A DNA stretch of 64,000 bases. It comes from Megaustenia siamemsis. Taxonomy: Eukaryota > Mollusca > Gastropoda > Stylommatophora > Ariophantidae. Below the pieces are notes generated by a model that saw only the letters and a list, made by a program, of their open reading frames with translations, did no database searches and was not told the DNA's origin. Where the stretch lies: NCBI GenBank assembly GCA_032433765.1, contig JAVIAB010000051.1:146888568-146952567 (forward strand), in the 5' to 3' direction. Within the stretch, counting starts at the first letter, position 1, and the number at the start of each line of letters is the position of its first letter. This document shows positions 1-15,000 of the stretch, piece after piece. Position numbers and translations under genes: made by a program.

Positions 1-3000
1 ACAAGTCTAGCTTGTCACGTCCAGGCCACATTGTGATCATGTTCCATGTAGATGAGAGCTGACTTTCCAATGTGTCAGTCTTTCAACAAGTCTAGCTTGT
101 CACGTCCAGGCCACATTGTGATCATGTTCCATGTAGATGAGAGCTGACTTTCCAATGTGTCAGTCTTTCAACAAGTCTAGCTTGTCACGTCCAGGCCACA
201 TTGTGATCATGTTCCATGTAGATGAGAGCTGACTTTCCAATGTGTCAGTCTTTCAACAAGTCTAGCTTGTCACGTCCAGGCCACATTGTGATCATGTTCC
301 ATGTAGATGAGAGCTGACTTTCCAATGTGTCAGTCTTTCAACAAGTCTAGCTTGTCACGTCCAGGCCACATTGTGATCATGTTCCATGTAGATGAGAGCT
401 GACTTTCCAATGTGTCAGTCTTTCAACAAGTCTAGCTTGTCACGTCCAGGCCACATTGTGATCATGTTCCATGTAGATGAGAGCTGACTTTCCAATGTGT
501 CAGTCTTCAACAAGTCTAGCTTGTCACGTCCAGGCACATTGTGATCATGTTCCATGTAGATGAGAGCTGACTTTCCAATGTGTCAGTCTTTCAACAAGTC
601 TAGCTTGTCACGTCCAGGCCACATTGTGATCATGTTCCATGTAGATGAGAGCTGACTTTCCAATGTGTCAGTCTTTCAACAGTCTAGCTTGTCACGTCCA
701 GGCCACATTGTGATCATGTTCCATGTAGATGAGAGCTGACTTTCCAATGTGTCAGTCTTTCAACAAGTCTAGCTTGTCACGTCCAGGCCACATTGTGATC
801 ATGTTCCATGTAGATGAGAGCTGACTTTCCAATGTGTCAGTCTTTCAACAAGTCTAGCTTGTCACGTCCAGGCCACATTGTGATCATGTTCCATGTAGAT
901 GAGAGCTGACTTTCCAATGTGTCAGTCTTTCAACAAGTCTAGCTTGTCACGTCCAGGCCACATTGTGATCATGTTCCATGTAGATGAGAGCTGACTTTCC
1001 AATGTGTCAGTCTTTCAACAAGTCTAGCTTGTCACGTCCAGGCCACATTGTGATCATGTTCCATGTAGATGAGAGCTGACTTTCCAATGTGTCAGTCTTT
1101 CAACAAGTCTAGCTTGTCACGTCCAGGCCACATTGTGATCATGTTCCATGTAGATGAGAGCTGACTTTCCAATGTGTCAGTCTTTCAACAAGTCTAGCTT
1201 GTCACGTCCAGGCCACATTGTGATCATGTTCCATGTAGATGAGAGCTGACTTTCCAATGTGTCAGTCTTTCAACAAGTCTAGCTTGTCACGTCCAGGCCA
1301 CATTGTGATCATGTTCCATGTAGATGAGAGCTGACTTTCCAATGTGTCAGTCTTTCAACAAGTCTAGCTTGTCACGTCCAGGCCACATTGTGATCATGTT
1401 CCATGTAGATGAGAGCTGACTTTCCAATGTGTCAGTCTTTCAACAAGTCTAGCTTGTCACGTCCAGGCCACATTGTGATCATGTTCCATGTAGATGAGAG
1501 CTGACTTTCCAATGTGTCAGTCTTTCAACAAGTCTAGCTTGTCACGTCCAGGCCACATTGTGATCATGTTCCATGTAGATGAGAGCTGACTTTCCAATGT
1601 GTCAGTCTTTCAACAAGTCTAGCTTGTCACGTCCAGGCCACATTGTGATCATGTTCCATGTAGATGAGAGCTGACTTTCCAATGTGTCAGTCTTTCAACA
1701 AGTCTAGCTTGTCACGTCCAGGCCACATTGTGATCATGTTCCATGTAGATGAGAGCTGACTTTCCAATGTGTCAGTCTTTCAACAAGTCTAGCTTGTCAC
1801 GTCCAGGCCACATTGTGATCATGTTCCATGTAGATGAGAGCTGACTTTCCAATGTGTCAGTCTTTCAACAAGTCTAGCTTGTCACGTCCAGGCCACATTG
1901 TGATCATGTTCCATGTAGATGAGAGCTGACTTTCCAATGTGTCAGTCTTTCAACAAGTCTAGCTTGTCACGTCCAGGCCACATTGTGATCATGTTCCATG
2001 TAGATGAGAGCTGACTTTCCAATGTGTCAGTCTTTCAACAAGTCTAGCTTGTCACGTCCAGGCCACATTGTGATCATGTTCCATGTAGATGAGAGCTGAC
2101 TTTCCAATGTGTCAGTCTTTCAACAAGTCTAGCTTGTCACGTCCAGGCCACATTGTGATCATGTTCCATGTAGATGAGAGCTGACTTTCCAATGTGTCAG
2201 TCTTTCAACAAGTCTAGCTTGTCACGTCCAGGCCACATTGTGATCATGTTCCATGTAGATGAGAGCTGACTTTCCAATGTGTCAGTCTTTCAACAAGTCT
2301 AGCTTGTCACGTCCAGGCCACATTGTGATCATGTTCCATGTAGATGAGAGCTGACTTTCCAATGTGTCAGTCTTTCAACAAGTCTAGCTTGTCACGTCCA
2401 GGCCACATTGTGATCATGTTCCATGTAGATGAGAGCTGACTTTCCAATGTGTCAGTCTTTCAACAAGTCTAGCTTGTCACGTCCAGGCCACATTGTGATC
2501 ATGTTCCATGTAGATGAGAGCTGACTTTCCAATGTGTCAGTCTTTCAACAAGTCTAGCTTGTCACGTCCAGGCCACATTGTGATCATGTTCCATGTAGAT
2601 GAGAGCTGACTTTCCAATGTGTCAGTCTTTCAACAAGTCTAGCTTGTCACGTCCAGGCCACATTGTGATCATGTTCCATGTAGATGAGAGCTGACTTTCC
2701 AATGTGTCAGTCTTTCAACAAGTCTAGCTTGTCACGTCCAGGCCACATTGTGATCATGTTCCATGTAGATGAGAGCTGACTTTCCAATGTGTCAGTCTTT
2801 CAACAAGTCTAGCTTGTCACGTCCAGGCCACATTGTGATCATGTTCCATGTAGATGAGAGCTGACTTTCCAATGTGTCAGTCTTTCAACAAGTCTAGCTT
2901 GTCACGTCCAGGCCACATTGTGATCATGTTCCATGTAGATGAGAGCTGACTTTCCAATGTGTCAGTCTTTCAACAAGTCTAGCTTGTCACGTCCAGGCCA

Positions 3001-6000
3001 CATTGTGATCATGTTCCATGTAGATGAGAGCTGACTTTCCAATGTGTCAGTCTTTCAACAAGTCTAGCTTGTCACGTCCAGGCCACATTGTGATCATGTT
3101 CCATGTAGATGAGAGCTGACTTTCCAATGTGTCAGTCTTTCAACAAGTCTAGCTTGTCACGTCCAGGCCACATTGTGATCATGTTCCATGTAGATGAGAG
3201 CTGACTTTCCAATGTGTCAGTCTTTCAACAAGTCTAGCTTGTCACGTCCAGGCCACATTGTGATCATGTTCCATGTAGATGAGAGCTGACTTTCCAATGT
3301 GTCAGTCTTTCAACAAGTCTAGCTTGTCACGTCCAGGCCACATTGTGATCATGTTCCATGTAGATGAGAGCTGACTTTCCAATGTGTCAGTCTTTCAACA
3401 AGTCTAGCTTGTCACGTCCAGGCCACATTGTGATCATGTTCCATGTAGATGAGAGCTGACTTTCCAATGTGTCAGTCTTTCAACAAGTCTAGCTTGTCAC
3501 GTCCAGGCCACATTGTGATCATGTTCCATGTAGATGAGAGCTGACTTTCCAATGTGTCAGTCTTTCAACAAGTCTAGCTTGTCACGTCCAGGCCACATTG
3601 TGATCATGTTCCATGTAGATGAGAGCTGACTTTCCAATGTGTCAGTCTTTCAACAAGTCTAGCTTGTCACGTCCAGGCCACATTGTGATCATGTTCCATG
3701 TAGATGAGAGCTGACTTTCCAATGTGTCAGTCTTTCAACAAGTCTAGCTTGTCACGTCCAGGCCACATTGTGATCATGTTCCATGTAGATGAGAGCTGAC
3801 TTTCCAATGTGTCAGTCTTTCAACAAGTCTAGCTTGTCACGTCCAGGCCACATTGTGATCATGTTCCATGTAGATGAGAGCTGACTTTCCAATGTGTCAG
3901 TCTTTCAACAAGTCTAGCTTGTCACGTCCAGGCCACATTGTGATCATGTTCCATGTAGATGAGAGCTGACTTTCCAATGTGTCAGTCTTTCAACAAGTCT
4001 AGCTTGTCACGTCCAGGCCACATTGTGATCATGTTCCATGTAGATGAGAGCTGACTTTCCAATGTGTCAGTCTTTCAACAAGTCTAGCTTGTCACGTCCA
4101 GGCCACATTGTGATCATGTTCCATGTAGATGAGAGCTGACTTTCCAATGTGTCAGTCTTTCAACAAGTCTAGCTTGTCACGTCCAGGCCACATTGTGATC
4201 ATGTTCCATGTAGATGAGAGCTGACTTTCCAATGTGTCAGTCTTTCAACAAGTCTAGCTTGTCACGTCCAGGCCACATTGTGATCATGTTCCATGTAGAT
4301 GAGAGCTGACTTTCCAATGTGTCAGTCTTTCAACAAGTCTAGCTTGTCACGTCCAGGCCACATTGTGATCATGTTCCATGTAGATGAGAGCTGACTTTCC
4401 AATGTGTCAGTCTTTCAACAAGTCTAGCTTGTCACGTCCAGGCCACATTGTGATCATGTTCCATGTAGATGAGAGCTGACTTTCCAATGTGTCAGTCTTT
4501 CAACAAGTCTAGCTTGTCACGTCCAGGCCACATTGTGATCATGTTCCATGTAGATGAGAGCTGACTTTCCAATGTGTCAGTCTTTCAACAAGTCTAGCTT
4601 GTCACGTCCAGGCCACATTGTGATCATGTTCCATGTAGATGAGAGCTGACTTTCCAATGTGTCAGTCTTTCAACAAGTCTAGCTTGTCACGTCCAGGCCA
4701 CATTGTGATCATGTTCCATGTAGATGAGAGCTGACTTTCCAATGTGTCAGTCTTTCAACAAGTCTAGCTTGTCACGTCCAGGCCACATTGTGATCATGTT
4801 CCATGTAGATGAGAGCTGACTTTCCAATGTGTCAGTCTTTCAACAAGTCTAGCTTGTCACGTCCAGGCCACATTGTGATCATGTTCCATGTAGATGAGAG
4901 CTGACTTTCCAATGTGTCAGTCTTTCAACAAGTCTAGCTTGTCACGTCCAGGCCACATTGTGATCATGTTCCATGTAGATGAGAGCTGACTTTCCAATGT
5001 GTCAGTCTTTCAACAAGTCTAGCTTGTCACGTCCAGGCCACATTGTGATCATGTTCCATGTAGATGAGAGCTGACTTTCCAATGTGTCAGTCTTTCAACA
5101 AGTCTAGCTTGTCACGTCCAGGCCACATTGTGATCATGTTCCATGTAGATGAGAGCTGACTTTCCAATGTGTCAGTCTTTCAACAAGTCTAGCTTGTCAC
5201 GTCCAGGCCACATTGTGATCATGTTCCATGTAGATGAGAGCTGACTTTCCAATGTGTCAGTCTTTCAACAAGTCTAGCTTGTCACGTCCAGGCCACATTG
5301 TGATCATGTTCCATGTAGATGAGAGCTGACTTTCCAATGTGTCAGTCTTTCAACAAGTCTAGCTTGTCACGTCCAGGCCACATTGTGATCATGTTCCATG
5401 TAGATGAGAGCTGACTTTCCAATGTGTCAGTCTTTCAACAAGTCTAGCTTGTCACGTCCAGGCCACATTGTGATCATGTTCCATGTAGATGAGAGCTGAC
5501 TTTCCAATGTGTCAGTCTTTCAACAAGTCTAGCTTGTCACGTCCAGGCCACATTGTGATCATGTTCCATGTAGATGAGAGCTGACTTTCCAATGTGTCAG
5601 TCTTTCAACAAGTCTAGCTTGTCACGTCCAGGCCACATTGTGATCATGTTCCATGTAGATGAGAGCTGACTTTCCAATGTGTCAGTCTTTCAACAAGTCT
5701 AGCTTGTCACGTCCAGGCCACATTGTGATCATGTTCCATGTAGATGAGAGCTGACTTTCCAATGTGTCAGTCTTTCAACAAGTCTAGCTTGTCACGTCCA
5801 GGCCACATTGTGATCATGTTCCATGTAGATGAGAGCTGACTTTCCAATGTGTCAGTCTTTCAACAAGTCTAGCTTGTCACGTCCAGGCCACATTGTGATC
5901 ATGTTCCATGTAGATGAGAGCTGACTTTCCAATGTGTCAGTCTTTCAACAAGTCTAGCTTGTCACGTCCAGGCCACATTGTGATCATGTTCCATGTAGAT

Positions 6001-9000
6001 GAGAGCTGACTTTCCAATGTGTCAGTCTTTCAACAAGTCTAGCTTGTCACGTCCAGGCCACATTGTGATCATGTTCCATGTAGATGAGAGCTGACTTTCC
6101 AATGTGTCAGTCTTTCAACAAGTCTAGCTTGTCACGTCCAGGCCACATTGTGATCATGTTCCATGTAGATGAGAGCTGACTTTCCAATGTGTCAGTCTTT
6201 CAACAAGTCTAGCTTGTCACGTCCAGGCCACATTGTGATCATGTTCCATGTAGATGAGAGCTGACTTTCCAATGTGTCAGTCTTTCAACAAGTCTAGCTT
6301 GTCACGTCCAGGCCACATTGTGATCATGTTCCATGTAGATGAGAGCTGACTTTCCAATGTGTCAGTCTTTCAACAAGTCTAGCTTGTCACGTCCAGGCCA
6401 CATTGTGATCATGTTCCATGTAGATGAGAGCTGACTTTCCAATGTGTCAGTCTTTCAACAAGTCTAGCTTGTCACGTCCAGGCCACATTGTGATCATGTT
6501 CCATGTAGATGAGAGCTGACTTTCCAATGTGTCAGTCTTTCAACAAGTCTAGCTTGTCACGTCCAGGCCACATTGTGATCATGTTCCATGTAGATGAGAG
6601 CTGACTTTCCAATGTGTCAGTCTTTCAACAAGTCTAGCTTGTCACGTCCAGGCCACATTGTGATCATGTTCCATGTAGATGAGAGCTGACTTTCCAATGT
6701 GTCAGTCTTTCAACAAGTCTAGCTTGTCACGTCCAGGCCACATTGTGATCATGTTCCATGTAGATGAGAGCTGACTTTCCAATGTGTCAGTCTTTCAACA
6801 AGTCTAGCTTGTCACGTCCAGGCCACATTGTGATCATGTTCCATGTAGATGAGAGCTGACTTTCCAATGTGTCAGTCTTTCAACAAGTCTAGCTTGTCAC
6901 GTCCAGGCCACATTGTGATCATGTTCCATGTAGATGAGAGCTGACTTTCCAATGTGTCAGTCTTTCAACAAGTCTAGCTTGTCACGTCCAGGCCACATTG
7001 TGATCATGTTCCATGTAGATGAGAGCTGACTTTCCAATGTGTCAGTCTTTCAACAAGTCTAGCTTGTCACGTCCAGGCCACATTGTGATCATGTTCCATG
7101 TAGATGAGAGCTGACTTTCCAATGTGTCAGTCTTTCAACAAGTCTAGCTTGTCACGTCCAGGCCACATTGTGATCATGTTCCATGTAGATGAGAGCTGAC
7201 TTTCCAATGTGTCAGTCTTTCAACAAGTCTAGCTTGTCACGTCCAGGCCACATTGTGATCATGTTCCATGTAGATGAGAGCTGACTTTCCAATGTGTCAG
7301 TCTTTCAACAAGTCTAGCTTGTCACGTCCAGGCCACATTGTGATCATGTTCCATGTAGATGAGAGCTGACTTTCCAATGTGTCAGTCTTTCAACAAGTCT
7401 AGCTTGTCACGTCCAGGCCACATTGTGATCATGTTCCATGTAGATGAGAGCTGACTTTCCAATGTGTCAGTCTTTCAACAAGTCTAGCTTGTCACGTCCA
7501 GGCCACATTGTGATCATGTTCCATGTAGATGAGAGCTGACTTTCCAATGTGTCAGTCTTTCAACAAGTCTAGCTTGTCACGTCCAGGCCACATTGTGATC
7601 ATGTTCCATGTAGATGAGAGCTGACTTTCCAATGTGTCAGTCTTTCAACAAGTCTAGCTTGTCACGTCCAGGCCACATTGTGATCATGTTCCATGTAGAT
7701 GAGAGCTGACTTTCCAATGTGTCAGTCTTTCAACAAGTCTAGCTTGTCACGTCCAGGCCACATTGTGATCATGTTCCATGTAGATGAGAGCTGACTTTCC
7801 AATGTGTCAGTCTTTCAACAAGTCTAGCTTGTCACGTCCAGGCCACATTGTGATCATGTTCCATGTAGATGAGAGCTGACTTTCCAATGTGTCAGTCTTT
7901 CAACAAGTCTAGCTTGTCACGTCCAGGCCACATTGTGATCATGTTCCATGTAGATGAGAGCTGACTTTCCAATGTGTCAGTCTTTCAACAAGTCTAGCTT
8001 GTCACGTCCAGGCCACATTGTGATCATGTTCCATGTAGATGAGAGCTGACTTTCCAATGTGTCAGTCTTTCAACAAGTCTAGCTTGTCACGTCCAGGCCA
8101 CATTGTGATCATGTTCCATGTAGATGAGAGCTGACTTTCCAATGTGTCAGTCTTTCAACAAGTCTAGCTTGTCACGTCCAGGCCACATTGTGATCATGTT
8201 CCATGTAGATGAGAGCTGACTTTCCAATGTGTCAGTCTTTCAACAAGTCTAGCTTGTCACGTCCAGGCCACATTGTGATCATGTTCCATGTAGATGAGAG
8301 CTGACTTTCCAATGTGTCAGTCTTTCAACAAGTCTAGCTTGTCACGTCCAGGCCACATTGTGATCATGTTCCATGTAGATGAGAGCTGACTTTCCAATGT
8401 GTCAGTCTTTCAACAAGTCTAGCTTGTCACGTCCAGGCCACATTGTGATCATGTTCCATGTAGATGAGAGCTGACTTTCCAATGTGTCAGTCTTTCAACA
8501 AGTCTAGCTTGTCACGTCCAGGCCACATTGTGATCATGTTCCATGTAGATGAGAGCTGACTTTCCAATGTGTCAGTCTTTCAACAAGTCTAGCTTGTCAC
8601 GTCCAGGCCACATTGTGATCATGTTCCATGTAGATGAGAGCTGACTTTCCAATGTGTCAGTCTTTCAACAAGTCTAGCTTGTCACGTCCAGGCCACATTG
8701 TGATCATGTTCCATGTAGATGAGAGCTGACTTTCCAATGTGTCAGTCTTTCAACAAGTCTAGCTTGTCACGTCCAGGCCACATTGTGATCATGTTCCATG
8801 TAGATGAGAGCTGACTTTCCAATGTGTCAGTCTTTCAACAAGTCTAGCTTGTCACGTCCAGGCCACATTGTGATCATGTTCCATGTAGATGAGAGCTGAC
8901 TTTCCAATGTGTCAGTCTTTCAACAAGTCTAGCTTGTCACGTCCAGGCCACATTGTGATCATGTTCCATGTAGATGAGAGCTGACTTTCCAATGTGTCAG

Positions 9001-12000
9001 TCTTTCAACAAGTCTAGCTTGTCACGTCCAGGCCACATTGTGATCATGTTCCATGTAGATGAGAGCTGACTTTCCAATGTGTCAGTCTTTCAACAAGTCT
9101 AGCTTGTCACGTCCAGGCCACATTGTGATCATGTTCCATGTAGATGAGAGCTGACTTTCCAATGTGTCAGTCTTTCAACAAGTCTAGCTTGTCACGTCCA
9201 GGCCACATTGTGATCATGTTCCATGTAGATGAGAGCTGACTTTCCAATGTGTCAGTCTTTCAACAAGTCTAGCTTGTCACGTCCAGGCCACATTGTGATC
9301 ATGTTCCATGTAGATGAGAGCTGACTTTCCAATGTGTCAGTCTTTCAACAAGTCTAGCTTGTCACGTCCAGGCCACATTGTGATCATGTTCCATGTAGAT
9401 GAGAGCTGACTTTCCAATGTGTCAGTCTTTCAACAAGTCTAGCTTGTCACGTCCAGGCCACATTGTGATCATGTTCCATGTAGATGAGAGCTGACTTTCC
9501 AATGTGTCAGTCTTTCAACAAGTCTAGCTTGTCACGTCCAGGCCACATTGTGATCATGTTCCATGTAGATGAGAGCTGACTTTCCAATGTGTCAGTCTTT
9601 CAACAAGTCTAGCTTGTCACGTCCAGGCCACATTGTGATCATGTTCCATGTAGATGAGAGCTGACTTTCCAATGTGTCAGTCTTTCAACAAGTCTAGCTT
9701 GTCACGTCCAGGCCACATTGTGATCATGTTCCATGTAGATGAGAGCTGACTTTCCAATGTGTCAGTCTTTCAACAAGTCTAGCTTGTCACGTCCAGGCCA
9801 CATTGTGATCATGTTCCATGTAGATGAGAGCTGACTTTCCAATGTGTCAGTCTTTCAACAAGTCTAGCTTGTCACGTCCAGGCCACATTGTGATCATGTT
9901 CCATGTAGATGAGAGCTGACTTTCCAATGTGTCAGTCTTTCAACAAGTCTAGCTTGTCACGTCCAGGCCACATTGTGATCATGTTCCATGTAGATGAGAG
10001 CTGACTTTCCAATGTGTCAGTCTTTCAACAAGTCTAGCTTGTCACGTCCAGGCCACATTGTGATCATGTTCCATGTAGATGAGAGCTGACTTTCCAATGT
10101 GTCAGTCTTTCAACAAGTCTAGCTTGTCACGTCCAGGCCACATTGTGATCATGTTCCATGTAGATGAGAGCTGACTTTCCAATGTGTCAGTCTTTCAACA
10201 AGTCTAGCTTGTCACGTCCAGGCCACATTGTGATCATGTTCCATGTAGATGAGAGCTGACTTTCCAATGTGTCAGTCTTTCAACAAGTCTAGCTTGTCAC
10301 GTCCAGGCCACATTGTGATCATGTTCCATGTAGATGAGAGCTGACTTTCCAATGTGTCAGTCTTTCAACAAGTCTAGCTTGTCACGTCCAGGCCACATTG
10401 TGATCATGTTCCATGTAGATGAGAGCTGACTTTCCAATGTGTCAGTCTTTCAACAAGTCTAGCTTGTCACGTCCAGGCCACATTGTGATCATGTTCCATG
10501 TAGATGAGAGCTGACTTTCCAATGTGTCAGTCTTTCAACAAGTCTAGCTTGTCACGTCCAGGCCACATTGTGATCATGTTCCATGTAGATGAGAGCTGAC
10601 TTTCCAATGTGTCAGTCTTTCAACAAGTCTAGCTTGTCACGTCCAGGCCACATTGTGATCATGTTCCATGTAGATGAGAGCTGACTTTCCAATGTGTCAG
10701 TCTTTCAACAAGTCTAGCTTGTCACGTCCAGGCCACATTGTGATCATGTTCCATGTAGATGAGAGCTGACTTTCCAATGTGTCAGTCTTTCAACAAGTCT
10801 AGCTTGTCACGTCCAGGCCACATTGTGATCATGTTCCATGTAGATGAGAGCTGACTTTCCAATGTGTCAGTCTTTCAACAAGTCTAGCTTGTCACGTCCA
10901 GGCCACATTGTGATCATGTTCCATGTAGATGAGAGCTGACTTTCCAATGTGTCAGTCTTTCAACAAGTCTAGCTTGTCACGTCCAGGCCACATTGTGATC
11001 ATGTTCCATGTAGATGAGAGCTGACTTTCCAATGTGTCAGTCTTTCAACAAGTCTAGCTTGTCACGTCCAGGCCACATTGTGATCATGTTCCATGTAGAT
11101 GAGAGCTGACTTTCCAATGTGTCAGTCTTTCAACAAGTCTAGCTTGTCACGTCCAGGCCACATTGTGATCATGTTCCATGTAGATGAGAGCTGACTTTCC
11201 AATGTGTCAGTCTTTCAACAAGTCTAGCTTGTCACGTCCAGGCCACATTGTGATCATGTTCCATGTAGATGAGAGCTGACTTTCCAATGTGTCAGTCTTT
11301 CAACAAGTCTAGCTTGTCACGTCCAGGCCACATTGTGATCATGTTCCATGTAGATGAGAGCTGACTTTCCAATGTGTCAGTCTTTCAACAAGTCTAGCTT
11401 GTCACGTCCAGGCCACATTGTGATCATGTTCCATGTAGATGAGAGCTGACTTTCCAATGTGTCAGTCTTTCAACAAGTCTAGCTTGTCACGTCCAGGCCA
11501 CATTGTGATCATGTTCCATGTAGATGAGAGCTGACTTTCCAATGTGTCAGTCTTTCAACAAGTCTAGCTTGTCACGTCCAGGCCACATTGTGATCATGTT
11601 CCATGTAGATGAGAGCTGACTTTCCAATGTGTCAGTCTTTCAACAAGTCTAGCTTGTCACGTCCAGGCCACATTGTGATCATGTTCCATGTAGATGAGAG
11701 CTGACTTTCCAATGTGTCAGTCTTTCAACAAGTCTAGCTTGTCACGTCCAGGCCACATTGTGATCATGTTCCATGTAGATGAGAGCTGACTTTCCAATGT
11801 GTCAGTCTTTCAACAAGTCTAGCTTGTCACGTCCAGGCCACATTGTGATCATGTTCCATGTAGATGAGAGCTGACTTTCCAATGTGTCAGTCTTTCAACA
11901 AGTCTAGCTTGTCACGTCCAGGCCACATTGTGATCATGTTCCATGTAGATGAGAGCTGACTTTCCAATGTGTCAGTCTTTCAACAAGTCTAGCTTGTCAC

Positions 12001-15000
12001 GTCCAGGCCACATTGTGATCATGTTCCATGTAGATGAGAGCTGACTTTCCAATGTGTCAGTCTTTCAACAAGTCTAGCTTGTCACGTCCAGGCCACATTG
12101 TGATCATGTTCCATGTAGATGAGAGCTGACTTTCCAATGTGTCAGTCTTTCAACAAGTCTAGCTTGTCACGTCCAGGCCACATTGTGATCATGTTCCATG
12201 TAGATGAGAGCTGACTTTCCAATGTGTCAGTCTTTCAACAAGTCTAGCTTGTCACGTCCAGGCCACATTGTGATCATGTTCCATGTAGATGAGAGCTGAC
12301 TTTCCAATGTGTCAGTCTTTCAACAAGTCTAGCTTGTCACGTCCAGGCCACATTGTGATCATGTTCCATGTAGATGAGAGCTGACTTTCCAATGTGTCAG
12401 TCTTTCAACAAGTCTAGCTTGTCACGTCCAGGCCACATTGTGATCATGTTCCATGTAGATGAGAGCTGACTTTCCAATGTGTCAGTCTTTCAACAAGTCT
12501 AGCTTGTCACGTCCAGGCACATTGTGATCATGTTCCATGTAGATGAGAGCTGACTTTCCAATGTGTCAGTCTTTCAACAAGTCTAGCTTGTCACGTCCAG
12601 GCACATTGTGATCATGTTCCATGTAGATGAGAGCTGACTTTCCAATGTGTCAGTCTTTCAACAAGTCTAGCTTGTCACGTCCAGGCCACATTGTGATCAT
12701 GTTCCATGTAGATGAGAGCTGACTTTCCAATGTGTCAGTCTTTCAACAAGTCTAGCTTGTCACGTCCAGGCCACATTGTGATCATGTTCCATGTAGATGA
12801 GAGCTGACTTTCCAATGTGTCAGTCTTTCAACAAGTCTAGCTTGTCACGTCCAGGCCACATTGTGATCATGTTCCATGTAGATGAGAGCTGACTTTCCAA
12901 TGTGTCAGTCTTTCAACAAGTCTAGCTTGTCACGTCCAGGCCACATTGTGATCATGTTCCATGTAGATGAGAGCTGACTTTCCAATGTGTCAGTCTTTCA
13001 ACAAGTCTAGCTTGTCACGTCCAGGCCACATTGTGATCATGTTCCATGTAGATGAGAGCTGACTTTCCAATGTGTCAGTCTTTCAACAAGTCTAGCTTGT
13101 CACGTCCAGGCCACATTGTGATCATGTTCCATGTAGATGAGAGCTGACTTTCCAATGTGTCAGTCTTTCAACAAGTCTAGCTTGTCACGTCCAGGCCACA
13201 TTGTGATCATGTTCCATGTAGATGAGAGCTGACTTTCCAATGTGTCAGTCTTTCAACAAGTCTAGCTTGTCACGTCCAGGCCACATTGTGATCATGTTCC
13301 ATGTAGATGAGAGCTGACTTTCCAATGTGTCAGTCTTTCAACAAGTCTAGCTTGTCACGTCCAGGCCACATTGTGATCATGTTCCATGTAGATGAGAGCT
13401 GACTTTCCAATGTGTCAGTCTTTCAACAAGTCTAGCTTGTCACGTCCAGGCCACATTGTGATCATGTTCCATGTAGATGAGAGCTGACTTTCCAATGTGT
13501 CAGTCTTTCAACAAGTCTAGCTTGTCACGTCCAGGCCACATTGTGATCATGTTCCATGTAGATGAGAGCTGACTTTCCAATGTGTCAGTCTTTCAACAAG
13601 TCTAGCTTGTCACGTCCAGGCCACATTGTGATCATGTTCCATGTAGATGAGAGCTGACTTTCCAATGTGTCAGTCTTTCAACAAGTCTAGCTTGTCACGT
13701 CCAGGCCACATTGTGATCATGTTCCATGTAGATGAGAGCTGACTTTCCAATGTGTCAGTCTTTCAACAAGTCTAGCTTGTCACGTCCAGGCCACATTGTG
13801 ATCATGTTCCATGTAGATGAGAGCTGACTTTCCAATGTGTCAGTCTTTCAACAAGTCTAGCTTGTCACGTCCAGGCCACATTGTGATCATGTTCCATGTA
13901 GATGAGAGCTGACTTTCCAATGTGTCAGTCTTTCAACAAGTCTAGCTTGTCACGTCCAGGCCACATTGTGATCATGTTCCATGTAGATGAGAGCTGACTT
14001 TCCAATGTGTCAGTCTTTCAACAAGTCTAGCTTGTCACGTCCAGGCCACATTGTGATCATGTTCCATGTAGATGAGAGCTGACTTTCCAATGTGTCAGTC
14101 TTTCAACAAGTCTAGCTTGTCACGTCCAGGCCACATTGTGATCATGTTCCATGTAGATGAGAGCTGACTTTCAATGTGTCAGTCTTTCAACAAGTCTAGC
14201 TTGTCACGTCCAGGCCACATTGTGATCATGTTCCATGTAGATGAGAGCTGACTTTCCAATGTGTCAGTCTTTCAACAAGTCTAGCTTGTCACGTCCAGGC
14301 CACATTGTGATCATGTTCCATGTAGATGAGAGCTGACTTTCCAATGTGTCAGTCTTTCAACAAGTCTAGCTTGTCACGTCCAGGCCACATTGTGATCATG
14401 TTCCATGTAGATGAGAGCTGACTTTCCAATGTGTCAGTCTTTCAACAAGTCTAGCTTGTCACGTCCAGGCCACATTGTGATCATGTTCCATGTAGATGAG
14501 AGCTGACTTTCCAATGTGTCAGTCTTTCAACAAGTCTAGCTTGTCACGTCCAGGCCACATTGTGATCATGTTCCATGTAGATGAGAGCTGACTTTCCAAT
14601 GTGTCAGTCTTTCAACAAGTCTAGCTTGTCACGTCCAGGCCACATTGTGATCATGTTCCATGTAGATGAGAGCTGACTTTCCAATGTGTCAGTCTTTCAA
14701 CAAGTCTAGCTTGTCACGTCCAGGCCACATTGTGATCATGTTCCATGTAGATGAGAGCTGACTTTCCAATGTGTCAGTCTTTCAACAAGTCTAGCTTGTC
14801 ACGTCCAGGCCACATTGTGATCATGTTCCATGTAGATGAGAGCTGACTTTCCAATGTGTCAGTCTTTCAACAAGTCTAGCTTGTCACGTCCAGGCCACAT
14901 TGTGATCATGTTCCATGTAGATGAGAGCTGACTTTCCAATGTGTCAGTCTTTCAACAAGTCTAGCTTGTCACGTCCAGGCCACATTGTGATCATGTTCCA